A DNA stretch of 30,640 nucleotides, from assembly GCA_964618405.1 (NCBI GenBank), contig CAZUAY010000006.1:1-30640 (forward strand), read 5' to 3'. Under the pieces are notes generated by a model. It saw only the letters and a program-made list of their open reading frames with translations, was not told the origin of the DNA and ran no database searches. Numbering within the stretch: the stretch's first letter is position 1; every line of letters starts with the position of its first letter. The translations under genes were made by a program, and so were the position numbers. This document shows positions 7,776 to 16,158 of the stretch, one piece after another. The stretch comes from JBBQIY01 sp964618405. Its GTDB lineage: Bacteria > Verrucomicrobiota > Kiritimatiellia > RFP12 > UBA3636.

Positions 7776-8654
7776 CTAATCGTCCTTGTTTGTCTTTGTC
7801 TGTCCCTGTTTGTCATTGTCGTTAGCAGCTTCGGCGCTTTGCACGTTGTCGACATGGAGACGGGTGCGGTGGCCGGAGCCGAGGGTTTCGACTTCGATAT
7901 CCTTAAGCACCCACCGCTTGTCGATCTTCTGCACGGCGCGAACCCACATCTTGCGCACTTCGCGGCCCTTTTCATCAACTTGAGCCGCTTGCATCACGAG
8001 TTTTTGTTCTCGGTCGATCCAGAGTCTGACTTTGGCGCAATTTTCCATCGGCGATGCTGGTTCGACTTCGAGGATGTCGCAGGGTCTGCCTTTGATTTTG
8101 CCTGTTCCGGCTAAGATAGGATTGTGCCACCAGACGAAGTCCAGCGTGATGTCGAGCCACGTGATGTCGGTTCCCCGAACGGTGGCATTGAGGGCGGGTG
8201 CTTCTGCTGCCTTCCGATTTGCGCCTTCAAAGCGCGCGAGTTCGAGCGGTTCCCCTGGCTTTCTGACCGCAACGATGGTTTCGAGTCGTTCGTTGTTGGT
8301 TGTGAGGATTTCGTAGGTCGCTCGCGGCTCTTCGGCACCCCAGTGGATGGCGACGACATAGTTAAATTTTTTAAGCTCTACTCCGTAGACTTTGCGCATG
8401 GTTAGCGTACCGGTCATCGAAAGCGGTTCAAGCGGCATCCGCGAGGCGCATTCGGCGAGAAGCCATGCCCCTGAGATGGGTTCAGTTTCCGTTGTGGCGG
8501 CGGGGGAGTCAAAGAGTGATTCGGCTTCATACTTGATGCCTTGCGATTTTGCTACAGGGACATCATTCAGCGGTACGGGTGCGATGACTGCATCTTGCGC
8601 GAAGGCAGAAATAACGAGTTGAGGAAGAAGCAAAGCGACAAAGAGTTTTTTCAA
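7776..8654 (-). CDS. Outer-membrane lipoprotein-sorting (LolA-like) protein
   Basis: The product is a secreted protein of about 290 residues, related to the LolA/LolB-like fold that carries lipid or lipoprotein acyl chains across the periplasm. Visible family blocks are GTLTMRKVYGVELKKFNY, ITWLDITLDFVWWHNPIL and KGRPCDILEVEPA, then KVRLWIDREQKLVMQAAQVD and KRWVLKDIEVETLGSGHRTR. It ends in a hydrophilic tail rich in Asn, Asp, Lys and Gln. The signal peptide begins LKKLFVALLLPQLVISAFAQ, so I favour a TTG start at 8654 with GGAG 10 nt upstream. An ATG at 8717 would add 21 residues, without a good ribosome site, in front of the signal peptide. Starts at 8798 are less likely still. The protein is not a canonical LolA, and its cargo is unknown. 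Confidence 0.7.
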   Translation of the reverse strand: MKKLFVALLLPQLVISAFAQDAVIAPVPLNDVPVAKSQGIKYEAESLFDSPAATTETEPISGAWLLAECASRMPLEPLSMTGTLTMRKVYGVELKKFNYVVAIHWGAEEPRATYEILTTNNERLETIVAVRKPGEPLELARFEGANRKAAEAPALNATVRGTDITWLDITLDFVWWHNPILAGTGKIKGRPCDILEVEPASPMENCAKVRLWIDREQKLVMQAAQVDEKGREVRKMWVRAVQKIDKRWVLKDIEVETLGSGHRTRLHVDNVQSAEAANDNDKQGQTKTNKDD

Positions 8655-8838
8655 AATGGGAACGCTCCAGATTTCGACTCGGGCACACAACGTTCCCGAC
8701 TGATGATTAACGTGCATTCTACCAAATGCATCTTGTCGTATAAAGACTAAAAGATCTTCAACCAGAGACTGGTTAAAGAAAGAGTGTAAAACTTGCAAAG
8801 CGATTTGCGCCTAAGCGTGGAAGGAGCCCTATCCCTTG

Positions 8839-8863
8839 TGCGATTCGACTCTGTCGAATCGCA
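8839..8863. terminator. Perfect 11-bp hairpin downstream of the transglycosylase gene
   Basis: TGCGATTCGAC and GTCGAATCGCA pair perfectly around a 3-nt loop, starting 5 nt beyond the stop codon of the minus-strand transglycosylase gene. On the minus strand no U-run follows; on the plus strand TTCTTT does. It is probably a processing or termination hairpin, but Rho-independent activity is uncertain. Confidence 0.55.
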
Positions 8864-8867
8864 TTCT

Positions 8868-10022
8868 TTACGATGGTGGTGGCAGGGTGTCGGGATCGAT
8901 GCCGGTTCTTTGGCGAATAGTTTCTAGAACGCGAGGGACGTACATCTGGGTTTCGTTAGGGAGTGCGCTGGCAATGTCGTCGAAGCGTTTGGTCTTGTGT
9001 TTTCTGCAGAGTCCGGAGACGCGCCCTTCGCCGGCGTTGTAGGCCGCCAGTGCTAGTGGCCATGAGCCGAAGCGTCTGTGCAAGGTCTTCAAATACTTTG
9101 CGGCGGCTTTCGCGTTGTGTTCGGGGACGAGACGTTGATCTTTGGGCGAGAGTTCGAGTCCGAGGGATTGGGCAGTACGCGGCATGAGCTGGAAGAGGCC
9201 GGCAGCGCCCACAGGACTCCGCGCGGCTGGATCCATGGAGGATTCAACTTCTGCCATCCACGCCAGTGCTTCGGGAAGACCTGCCGATTTGAAGGCAGGT
9301 TGAATGCGAGGGAGCATGGCATCGGCATTGGCGGGGCGTCGATGCTTGGCAACGGCTTTCTGCCAGTAGGCTCGGCCTCGCATGGCATCGGGTTGCTTAT
9401 CATCGACTTTACTCTTGGGAGGGGAGGGTGCTGTTGATTTTACTGTCTTCTTGGTTGGTAAAGTTGATATTGATCGGTAGGTGGGCGGAAGGACGGGGAG
9501 CGAGTTGATGTCGAAAGGCTCATTTTCAATCACAACAACGGTGGTGACGTGAGATGATTGCTTCGATTCTGGCCGCTGCGGCGCTGGCCGGATGATGGGG
9601 GGATGTGCCTTTGCGTGTTGAGCCGCTTTGAGTTCTGCCTCGGCGGCGTGTTTGGCATCTTCAGCCGCCTCGAAGTACGCCATTCTAGAATCGAGCCAGG
9701 ATGCGTATTCCTGAATTCCCGGCAAACTCGGAGCGTTTTGTTTGACGGCGAGGATGCATCCCTGAAGGCGTTCGAGGTCGTTCGGGTCATTACTATGCAA
9801 GGCGTTGAATTCTTTCATGGCGAATTCACGCAGGGCGGTCCTGTCATGGTTGATGATCCGACTCCTCAAATCGTCGACAAGCGCTGTGCCAGAAGAAAAA
9901 TCTGGAGGATCGAAAAACATGTTTCCATTTTCATCAAAAGAAATGCATCCACATAATCCCAACATGAACGGTAGTGTCAGAGCCAGGAAAAAGCGTTGTG
10001 ATTTTTTTAGTGCAGGACGCAT
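8868..10022 (-). CDS. Lytic transglycosylase lipoprotein (SLT domain)
   Basis: It cleaves the MurNAc-GlcNAc bond of peptidoglycan with formation of 1,6-anhydroMurNAc. The signal peptide ends in a lipobox (LGLCGC, Cys about 27), so the protein should be lipid-anchored. Residues 30-240 form a linker with Ala/Glu/Lys-rich helix and Pro-rich stretches. The SLT domain is C-terminal: ALAWMAEVESSMDPAARS with the catalytic Glu near residue 260, then GAAGLFQLMPRTAQSLGL, LKTLHRRFGSWPLALAAYNA, GEGRV and YVPRVLETI. The order and motifs match MltC/MltE/Slt-type enzymes. The start codon directly follows the TAG stop of the DUF2851 gene with no gap, so the two are almost certainly cotranscribed and translationally linked. 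Confidence 0.92.
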   Translation of the reverse strand: MRPALKKSQRFFLALTLPFMLGLCGCISFDENGNMFFDPPDFSSGTALVDDLRSRIINHDRTALREFAMKEFNALHSNDPNDLERLQGCILAVKQNAPSLPGIQEYASWLDSRMAYFEAAEDAKHAAEAELKAAQHAKAHPPIIRPAPQRPESKQSSHVTTVVVIENEPFDINSLPVLPPTYRSISTLPTKKTVKSTAPSPPKSKVDDKQPDAMRGRAYWQKAVAKHRRPANADAMLPRIQPAFKSAGLPEALAWMAEVESSMDPAARSPVGAAGLFQLMPRTAQSLGLELSPKDQRLVPEHNAKAAAKYLKTLHRRFGSWPLALAAYNAGEGRVSGLCRKHKTKRFDDIASALPNETQMYVPRVLETIRQRTGIDPDTLPPPS

Positions 10023-11444
10023 CTAGTCTGCACCTTTTTTTACGGCCGTTCGGATAGCCTCGGCCAGCGGACAGTCTGCGCACTCCGATTTAGTCGAGAG
10101 ACAAAAGCCGTTCCAAATTTCTAAAAGACCTTGCATCCGCAGTCCGCTTGATCGGTAAATTGCGGGATTATGGTCACGCCCGAGCAATCGGAATGCGGCT
10201 TCGGTCGTCTGTTCGTTTGCTGCCTCGCCGGGAAGAGCATTGTAGAGATCTGGGTCGAGCCGGTTTTCTGCAGACAGAAGTGGGATCACGACGTTCGTAA
10301 GGATCGTGTTGATTCTTTGCTCACCAATTTTTAAGTAGTCTTTAAATGGAGCTCCAAGGCTTGTCCGTGCGGCTTCGAGAGGGGATTGGATAGCCTCGGT
10401 GGCTGCTTTAACCCACGCCTTACCCTCGTTCTGAGGAATCGCTGACAGGCGGTCGAGAAGCGCAGTTGGGCTATCGAAAAGAACGGCGGTCGTGGCGAGT
10501 CGTTGCCGCGGATGGTTGACAGGTCGCGTACCGCCGAGACTCCAACACGGTCGGTCAGGAGAATCCGCAACGCCCAGCTTCCACGCGAGATCCCACAGCT
10601 TACGAGTTTCATCGGCGTGGCGACCATTTTTTTTGGAGGTTTGTTGCGGAAGCATGCCGGCAATACCCAGAAGGGTGGCGTAGCGTGACATGAAGTCGGC
10701 GGATTCGCAAAGTTGCTCAACCGGCATGAGTTCGGCGACGGCTCTCATGCCATCGGCATTAGGTTTGTACCCAAGTGCCGCCATGAACTCTTCGTAGAAA
10801 ACTTGGTAACGGCTTCCCGAGACCTGTAGACGCAAGGCCATACGAAGGGCTTTGCGACGCAGGCGGCTCATGCCTGCGCTTTCCAAAAGCGACCGAATTT
10901 CAGCGGGTGATGCTTCCGAAAGATGCTCTCCGCACGGGCGGGGTGTTGCAGGGAGGGTTGCATGGGGATACGCGGACAAGTCAATTGAATCAAACGAAAA
11001 GCGGCGCATGGACACCACGGTATCGCGCAAGGCGACCGTGGGAATGTGTGGTGGCAGGAGGTTCGTTTGGGATGGGAACCACGTCACGTGCAGCATGACG
11101 TTTGCATAGCGCGGATCGTTGGTATGATGGTGGGCATTCCAGTCTGCGGCCCTGATATGAATTTCGATGTCGCCCTTGAGCGTTCGATTTCCAACGACAA
11201 TGACGGCATTGAGGAAGTCAGGGCCAGCTTCCAAGTTCCACCGTCCAGCGTCGACTACTTTGACTTGTTCGCCTTTTGCGGTGAGAAGTTTTTCGGGACG
11301 AAGCTTGTCGTCGGACCATAAACAATGCAGATGGCGCTCTGTCCAGTGCCATTCGTGCGTGTTGGGTATGCTGCCCGGCTCTGCGACCCTCATCTTATCG
11401 AGCCTAGGAAACCAGACCGCGTCGAGTTCAGATAGATCGATCAT
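10023..11444 (-). CDS. DUF2851 family protein
   Basis: Family signature at the N-terminus: TERHLHCLWSDDKLRP, then VVDAGRWNLEAGPDFLNAVI, LKGDIEIHIRAADWNAHHHT and DPRYANVMLHVTWF. These Asp/Glu/His-rich blocks look like a metal-dependent active site, but the biochemical role of DUF2851 is not established. The C-terminus carries a Cys cluster (C448, C455, C458 in GFCLSTKSECADCPL) that could bind zinc or an iron-sulfur cluster. Length (473) is slightly above what I remember for the family (about 420-440). The start ATG has a GGAG-type site in GCGGAGATGTCTC. It is the first gene of a two-gene unit with the lytic transglycosylase. That context might suggest a cell-wall or nucleic-acid task, but this is only a guess. 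Confidence 0.85.
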   Translation of the reverse strand: MIDLSELDAVWFPRLDKMRVAEPGSIPNTHEWHWTERHLHCLWSDDKLRPEKLLTAKGEQVKVVDAGRWNLEAGPDFLNAVIVVGNRTLKGDIEIHIRAADWNAHHHTNDPRYANVMLHVTWFPSQTNLLPPHIPTVALRDTVVSMRRFSFDSIDLSAYPHATLPATPRPCGEHLSEASPAEIRSLLESAGMSRLRRKALRMALRLQVSGSRYQVFYEEFMAALGYKPNADGMRAVAELMPVEQLCESADFMSRYATLLGIAGMLPQQTSKKNGRHADETRKLWDLAWKLGVADSPDRPCWSLGGTRPVNHPRQRLATTAVLFDSPTALLDRLSAIPQNEGKAWVKAATEAIQSPLEAARTSLGAPFKDYLKIGEQRINTILTNVVIPLLSAENRLDPDLYNALPGEAANEQTTEAAFRLLGRDHNPAIYRSSGLRMQGLLEIWNGFCLSTKSECADCPLAEAIRTAVKKGAD

Positions 11445-11550
11445 GAGACATCTCCGCTAAGAAACCCCATGCGTCTTGCTCGGGTTTCATGAACGAATAG
11501 TAGCACAAAAGCAGCCTGTTGTGTAGAGCAAGATTTTCAAATTTTGTTAC

Positions 11551-11578
11551 TTGACATGAAGCGGTGAGATTTTATAAA
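11551..11578 (+). promoter_or_regulatory. tRNA promoter
   Basis: TTGACA (11551-11556) and TATAAA (11573-11578) are separated by 16 bp, 26 nt before the 5' end of the tRNA-Gly gene. A near-consensus -35 box and this position make it the likely tRNA promoter. The NifU-like gene downstream may share the transcript. Confidence 0.7.
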
Positions 11579-11604
11579 ATAAGGGGCTCATACAGAGCAT
11601 CCGC

Positions 11605-11678
11605 GCGGGCGTAATTCAATGGCAGAATGGAAGCTTCCCAAGCTTCATACGTGGGTTCGATTCCCATCGCCCGCTCCA
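11605..11678 (+). tRNA. tRNA-Gly (CCC)
   Basis: A full cloverleaf can be drawn. The acceptor stem is GCGGGCG/CGCCCGC and the D-arm is ATTC/GAAT. The anticodon stem is GAAGC/GCTTC with loop TTCCCAA, giving anticodon CCC. The T-arm has the TTCGATT loop, and the discriminator T is followed by an encoded CCA. It decodes GGG. Confidence 0.95.
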
Positions 11679-11769
11679 AGCTTTTCCAGCCGTGGTTGCA
11701 GACTCGGGTGTTTGCTTCAGGATGTTTTCAAAACCTAGGCCACACGGCCTCTCAAAGGAGATTTAGAAA

Positions 11770-11991
11770 ATGGAAGAGAAAATTAGAGCAAAGGTTGAAT
11801 TTCTACGTCAGATGCTTCAAAGCGATGGTGGCGATTGTGAAATCGTCGAGATTGCAGGCAAGACCGTTATGCTAAGGCTTCGCGGCGCCTGTGGTTCTTG
11901 TCCTCATTCGATGTCAACGCTCAAAGGCTACATTGAAGAGTCGCTGAAGACAGAAATTGATCCGGAAATCACCGTCGAACGCGTGGGTTAA
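11770..11991 (+). CDS. NifU C-terminal-domain iron-sulfur protein
   Basis: A 73-residue stand-alone NifU_C domain: LQSDGGDCEIVEI, then VMLRLRGACGSCPHSMSTLK, ending PEITVERV. Cys41 and Cys44 (CGSC) are the pair that carries a transient [4Fe-4S] cluster between scaffold and target proteins. An AAAGGAG site lies 8-9 nt before the ATG. It sits between tRNA-Gly and the NfnA/NfnB flavoproteins, which need several clusters, so a supply role is plausible but not shown by linkage alone. Confidence 0.93.
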   Translation: MEEKIRAKVEFLRQMLQSDGGDCEIVEIAGKTVMLRLRGACGSCPHSMSTLKGYIEESLKTEIDPEITVERVG

Positions 11992-12038
11992 CCTGCCGCT
12001 CCATCAGGATTGCTTCGGCATGAAAGTATGAAACATCG

Positions 12039-12062
12039 GACCGCGTGCAAAGCACGCGTTCC
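12039..12062 (+). terminator. Hairpin between the NifU-like gene and nfnA
   Basis: CGCGTGC-AAA-GCACGCG is a perfect 7-bp stem with a 3-nt loop, extended by GGA/TCC beyond one mismatch and followed by TTCCTT. It lies 48 nt after the NifU-like stop and 16 nt before the nfnA start. It may terminate the upstream transcript or attenuate entry into nfnAB. Confidence 0.5.
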
Positions 12063-12077
12063 TTAAGCTTTACAAAA

Positions 12078-12950
12078 ATGAACAAAATTCTACAAAAAAA
12101 ACAACTTTCTAACGAAGTATGGCAGATGGAGCTCTCCGTTCCTCACATTGCTGAGGAACGCAAGGCAGGCCAGTTCATTATCCTCCAAGTTGATGAAAAT
12201 TATGGAGAAAGGATTCCTCTGACCATTGCCAATGCGGATAAAAAAGCCGGAACGATTACGATCGTTTTTCAGACTGTGGGTGCCACAACGCATAAGCTTG
12301 CCGCCCTCAATGTGGGTGAGCATGTGGCGGCCGTTCTTGGGCCGCTGGGTCGTCCCACGCATATTGCAAAAATCGGGCGTGTCGTTGCGGTTGGTGGGGG
12401 CATCGGTGTGGCGCCTCTCTTTCCGATTGTCGAAGCCCATAAGGCTGCTGGTAATCACGTGACCGTGATCATCGGTGCTCGCAACAAGGATCTGGTCATC
12501 TTCGAAAAAGAAATGCGAGCGATAGCAGACGAGGTTGTGGTTTGTACAGATGACGGGTCGTATGGGCGTAAGGATCTCGTGACGGTTCCGCTCAGGGAGA
12601 TGTGCGCTTCCAGCACGCCTCCGGACGAGGTGACGGCGATTGGGCCTCCTATCATGATGAAGTTTTGTGCGGAGACGACGAGACCCTTCGGCATTTCGAC
12701 CGTGGTTTCGCTGAATACCATCATGGTGGATGGGACCGGGATGTGCGGTGGGTGTCGCGTAACCGTTGGTGACGAGACGAAGTTTGTTTGCGTTGATGGT
12801 CCTGAGTTCGATGGACATAAGGTCGATTTCGATAACATGATGAAGCGGATGAGGGCCTACAAGGGTGCAGAGACGAAGGCGCACGAGACCTTCCACGCGC
12901 CTCATGCTTGCAACCTCGAAAAGGCAGCTCAGGAGCTGGAGAATAAGTAA
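12078..12950 (+). CDS. nfnA: NfnA/SudB-type ferredoxin-NADP+ reductase, FAD/NAD-binding subunit
   Basis: This is the small subunit of an NfnAB/sulfide-dehydrogenase-like flavoprotein. In characterised NfnAB it helps couple NADH and reduced ferredoxin oxidation to NADP+ reduction by electron bifurcation. The start is the ATG at 12078 (MNKILQKKQL); the ATG at 12045 would read through the hairpin. Visible parts are the FAD-binding segment ERIPLTIANADKKAGTITIV, the GPLGRPTHI turn and the nucleotide loop VAVGGGIGVAPLFPIVEAHK. The C-terminal cluster region is GTGMCGGCRVTVGDETKFVC and binds a [2Fe-2S] cluster. The stop overlaps the next start by one base (TAATG), giving translational coupling. Because SudAB and NfnAB are homologous, sulfide dehydrogenase function cannot be excluded. 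Confidence 0.9.
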   Translation: MNKILQKKQLSNEVWQMELSVPHIAEERKAGQFIILQVDENYGERIPLTIANADKKAGTITIVFQTVGATTHKLAALNVGEHVAAVLGPLGRPTHIAKIGRVVAVGGGIGVAPLFPIVEAHKAAGNHVTVIIGARNKDLVIFEKEMRAIADEVVVCTDDGSYGRKDLVTVPLREMCASSTPPDEVTAIGPPIMMKFCAETTRPFGISTVVSLNTIMVDGTGMCGGCRVTVGDETKFVCVDGPEFDGHKVDFDNMMKRMRAYKGAETKAHETFHAPHACNLEKAAQELENK

Positions 12951-14440
12951 TGATTTCAAAAGAAGCACTCAATGCGAAGGCAGTCGAAATTCTCTCCGAG
13001 GTGACGGCTAAGGAAAAGCTCATGCCGAAGGATCGAATTGCTCTTCCACAGCAAGATATGCCCACGCAAAGCGCTGCGGCTCGTGTGTGCAATACGAACG
13101 AAGTGGCGCTGGGTTACACACAGGCTATGGCTCGCGTTGAGGCGCTACGGTGCCTGCAGTGTGCGAACCAGCCCTGCGTGGCAGGGTGTCCGGTGGCGAT
13201 CGATATTCCAGGCTTTATCAAGGCCATTGCGGAGGCACGCGATGCTGATGCGATTGCCATTATCAAAAAGAATAGTTTGCTGCCGGCCGTCTGCGGACGT
13301 GTCTGCCCGCAGGAGGTGCAGTGTATGTTGCACTGTACGCTGGGCAAGATCAAGAAGAACGTGGAGGATGGCGTCGCCATCGGCCGTCTCGAGCGTTATG
13401 CTGCAGATCTTGAGCGTGAATCCGGAACGGTCGTTCCGCTTGCCGTGAAGCCGGCAACGGGTAAGAAAGTTGCTGTTGTCGGTGGGGGACCCGCCTCAAT
13501 CACCTTCGCTGTAGATGTACGTCGCGAAGGGCATGAGGTAACCTTATTCGAAGCCTTCCAGAAGCCAGGCGGTGTTTTGATGTACGGCATTCCTGAGTTT
13601 CGTTTGCCGAAGGACATTGTGGAAGCAGAAATTGACACGCTCCGTGAAATGGGCGTTGAGATTCGTACGAATTTCGTCGTCGGCCGTTCCCGTCCCTTGA
13701 AAAAACTTTTGGAGACGGATGGTTATTCGGCCATGTTTATTGGTACTGGCGCAGGGCTTCCCACGTTCATGAACATCCCTGGCGAAAGTTTTGTTGGCGT
13801 GTTCTCTGCCAACGAGTATCTGACGCGCGCGAACCTGATGAAGGCGTATGACACGGAACGTGCCGACACCCCGATTTACCGCGGTAAGCGTGTTGCTGTC
13901 CTCGGGGGTGGCAACGTGGCCATGGACGCCGCTCGCACGGCACGCCGTCTCGGCGCAGAGAAGGTTTATCTCATTTATCGTCGTACGGAGGCCGAGATGC
14001 CCGCCCGTTTGGAAGAAGTCCATCACGCTAAGGAAGAAGGCGTTGAGTTCAGATTGCTCCAGAATGCGATCAAGATTTTAGGCGACGATCAGGACGTGGT
14101 TACGGGGATCGAATGCATCCGCTACGAGCTCGGTGAGCCCGATGCCAGCGGACGTCGTCGTCCCGTTGCGATTAAGGGCAGCGAGTTCATGATCGAGGTC
14201 GACAGCGTCATCGTCGCGATCGGCAACGAATCGAATCCGCTCATTGCGACCACGACCCCCGAAATCAAAGTAGACAAATGGGGCCGCATTCTTGTGGATG
14301 ATAAGAACGAGACCTCGATGCCGGGCGTTTTTGCCGGTGGCGACATCGTCCTTGGTGCGGCGACGGTTATTCTTGCGATGGGCGAGGGACGTCGGGCGGC
14401 CGCCGCTGTGAACGCGAGGTTGGCAGCTAAAAACGATTAA
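12950..14440 (+). CDS. nfnB: NfnB/SudA-type subunit (glutamate synthase small-chain family)
   Basis: This is the large subunit partner of the preceding gene. Two N-terminal cysteine groups for [4Fe-4S] clusters are visible: CLQCANQPCVAGCPVAIDIP near residues 65-85, and CGRVCPQEVQCMLHC at about 112-126. They are followed by an FAD loop (VAVVGGGPASITFAVDVRRE), the YGIPEFRLPKDIVEAEI motif and a second dinucleotide loop (VAVLGGGNVAMDAARTARRL). The C-terminal FAD block is GVFAGGDIVLGAATVILAMG. This domain order is the GltD/NfnB/SudA layout and not that of a complete glutamate synthase, since no large gltB gene is nearby. The pair suggests ferredoxin-linked anaerobic metabolism. NfnB versus SudA is unresolved. 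Confidence 0.9.
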   Translation: MISKEALNAKAVEILSEVTAKEKLMPKDRIALPQQDMPTQSAAARVCNTNEVALGYTQAMARVEALRCLQCANQPCVAGCPVAIDIPGFIKAIAEARDADAIAIIKKNSLLPAVCGRVCPQEVQCMLHCTLGKIKKNVEDGVAIGRLERYAADLERESGTVVPLAVKPATGKKVAVVGGGPASITFAVDVRREGHEVTLFEAFQKPGGVLMYGIPEFRLPKDIVEAEIDTLREMGVEIRTNFVVGRSRPLKKLLETDGYSAMFIGTGAGLPTFMNIPGESFVGVFSANEYLTRANLMKAYDTERADTPIYRGKRVAVLGGGNVAMDAARTARRLGAEKVYLIYRRTEAEMPARLEEVHHAKEEGVEFRLLQNAIKILGDDQDVVTGIECIRYELGEPDASGRRRPVAIKGSEFMIEVDSVIVAIGNESNPLIATTTPEIKVDKWGRILVDDKNETSMPGVFAGGDIVLGAATVILAMGEGRRAAAAVNARLAAKND

Positions 14441-14571
14441 TTCTGCTGCGAATTATATTTTGGGCTTGCTTCATTCATGGGAATATAAGATCCTACTCTC
14501 ATTGCGCAGCGAAGAGGTTTCAGTTTTGGATTGCGCAAGCGTTTTGCATTACCCACCTTCTTTACCGAGAT

Positions 14572-16155
14572 ATGATCCCCATAAATGATGAACTGAGCGC
14601 GTCTAAACATGTTTCTTTTGGGCATAGATTAGCCGTAGGCCTTTTGTTTTTAGTTGGATCGACGGGTTCATTTGCTTTGCCTGTTGTTGTTCCTACCGCA
14701 TTTGATCCTGTTTTTGCAACGCATGTTGTCAACGCAGTCGAATTGCATCCATCCGTTATGGCTGCCAAGATGCGGGAGCAAGCGTCAATTTACCGAGCTG
14801 ATGGCCTCGGATATGCTTTCAATTCGCCCCTGCTCAGCGCCTCTGCTGGCTATGCAAAGGGGCCTGACGATATTCAAGGTGTTTCGCTTTCGCGCGTCTC
14901 GCCTGCGGATGCAGTGACGTTCAGTGGCGGTGTTGAGGCGCCGGTCGGCGGGGGAATTTATGCAGGTGCGGGTGCAGCCGAGCGAGTGTTGACCGAGTCC
15001 GATTTCGGGAACGGATCCGATCTCCGCCAAACCGCGGTCGGAGCCAGAGCTCGACTGCCCCTCTTGCGCGATTTTAAATATGGTCTCCATCGCCACGAAT
15101 TCTCAAAACTTCACGCGATGGCTCTGATTGATTCTGCTGAACGAGAAAAGATGCAGTGTGTTGTTGGGCGCGATGCTCTTTTGGCTTGGATCAGCTACCT
15201 GCGAGGCATCTCCGACAAGCAGGCCGTCGAGAGTGCCGTCAGCCGCGCCGAAAAGCTCTACGAACAGACGTCTGAACGGGCCGAGCTGAAAGACGTTGCT
15301 GGGTATCAGGTTTTCCCGACGAGGTATGAAGTTGCTTTGCGCAAAGAAGAATTGCAGGAAGCGCAACAGAATGTCGAATCGGGACTCGAGACGCTCAGAG
15401 AGCGGTTGGGCCTCCAAGCGGCTGGCAGCGCGGTTGTGCTGACCTCCGCGACCGTAACGAATGCGATTCTTTCGCTGGCGTCGGCCATCGCTGAGTTCAG
15501 AGACCTTACCTTTACAGTGGATGAAGTGTTGCAATGTCATCCCACTTGCCTTTCCGCTCTGGCAACAGTGGAGGCCGCAAGAACGGAGTTGTCCCTGGCG
15601 ATAGAAAAAGCAAAGGATTCGCTCGATGTTACGGCAGGACTTGGGTGGCGTGGTGAGACCGATTCAGGACTCATTGGCAGTGACGCGATCACATCACGCA
15701 ACAATGAAGTGCTTGAAGTTGGGATTCTCTGGACGCGATCATTGGATAAGCGCGGCGTCCGTTCCGATGTCGCGGTGGCGAAGGCACGCCTGGAAGCGGC
15801 TTTTGCAGAGTTGCAGCGTGTTGAAAACGAAGTAGCCGCTTCGCTGGCGCGCGCGCAGATCGTATTTGCGAGTGCTTGTGGAAGGCTTGAACTTGCATCC
15901 TCTGCTATTGGAGAGGCGCGTCTGACACTCGCCGCCGAAGAATCGCGCTTCAACCTCGGAGAGGGCACGAGCCGAAACGTGCTCGACGCTCAGAAAGATT
16001 TAACATCCGCAACCCGCCGTGGCACTTCCGTTGCCGGAACGGTTGCCGATGCGCTGGTGCAGTTGGTTTATGCCGCTGGGCAAAATCCGGTTGGCATCAT
16101 CGCTTCGCAGGATGTGCGCCGTGAGGAAATGTCGGCAGAAAAGGGAGGAGAGTGA
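14572..16155 (+). CDS. TolC-family outer-membrane efflux protein
   Basis: This is an outer-membrane channel of the TolC/OEP type. It has a signal peptide (LAVGLLFLVGSTGSFA, residues about 20-35), then two long, internally similar helical-barrel halves. The halves show alternating heptads such as DKQAVESAVSRAEKLYEQTS, EELQEAQQNVESGLETLRER and ALATVEAARTELSLAIEKAK, and near the C-terminus RLTLAAEESRFNLGEGTSRN followed by VLDAQKDLTSATR. The Leu/Gly-Glu-Gly-T-x-x-V-L-D-AQ-x-x-L pattern is typical of the second OEP repeat. The ATG at 14572 has only a weak ribosome site. It is the first gene of a four-gene unit (zinc-ribbon protein, HlyD-type adaptor, exonuclease). No inner-membrane pump is encoded here. 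What is exported is unknown. Confidence 0.85.
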   Translation: MIPINDELSASKHVSFGHRLAVGLLFLVGSTGSFALPVVVPTAFDPVFATHVVNAVELHPSVMAAKMREQASIYRADGLGYAFNSPLLSASAGYAKGPDDIQGVSLSRVSPADAVTFSGGVEAPVGGGIYAGAGAAERVLTESDFGNGSDLRQTAVGARARLPLLRDFKYGLHRHEFSKLHAMALIDSAEREKMQCVVGRDALLAWISYLRGISDKQAVESAVSRAEKLYEQTSERAELKDVAGYQVFPTRYEVALRKEELQEAQQNVESGLETLRERLGLQAAGSAVVLTSATVTNAILSLASAIAEFRDLTFTVDEVLQCHPTCLSALATVEAARTELSLAIEKAKDSLDVTAGLGWRGETDSGLIGSDAITSRNNEVLEVGILWTRSLDKRGVRSDVAVAKARLEAAFAELQRVENEVAASLARAQIVFASACGRLELASSAIGEARLTLAAEESRFNLGEGTSRNVLDAQKDLTSATRRGTSVAGTVADALVQLVYAAGQNPVGIIASQDVRREEMSAEKGGE

Positions 16156-16158
16156 ACC

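Noticed and set aside
12090..12968. 292-residue minus-strand open frame opposite nfnA
   Set aside because: It is a shadow of the well-supported NfnA gene and has His/Arg-rich, low-quality composition.
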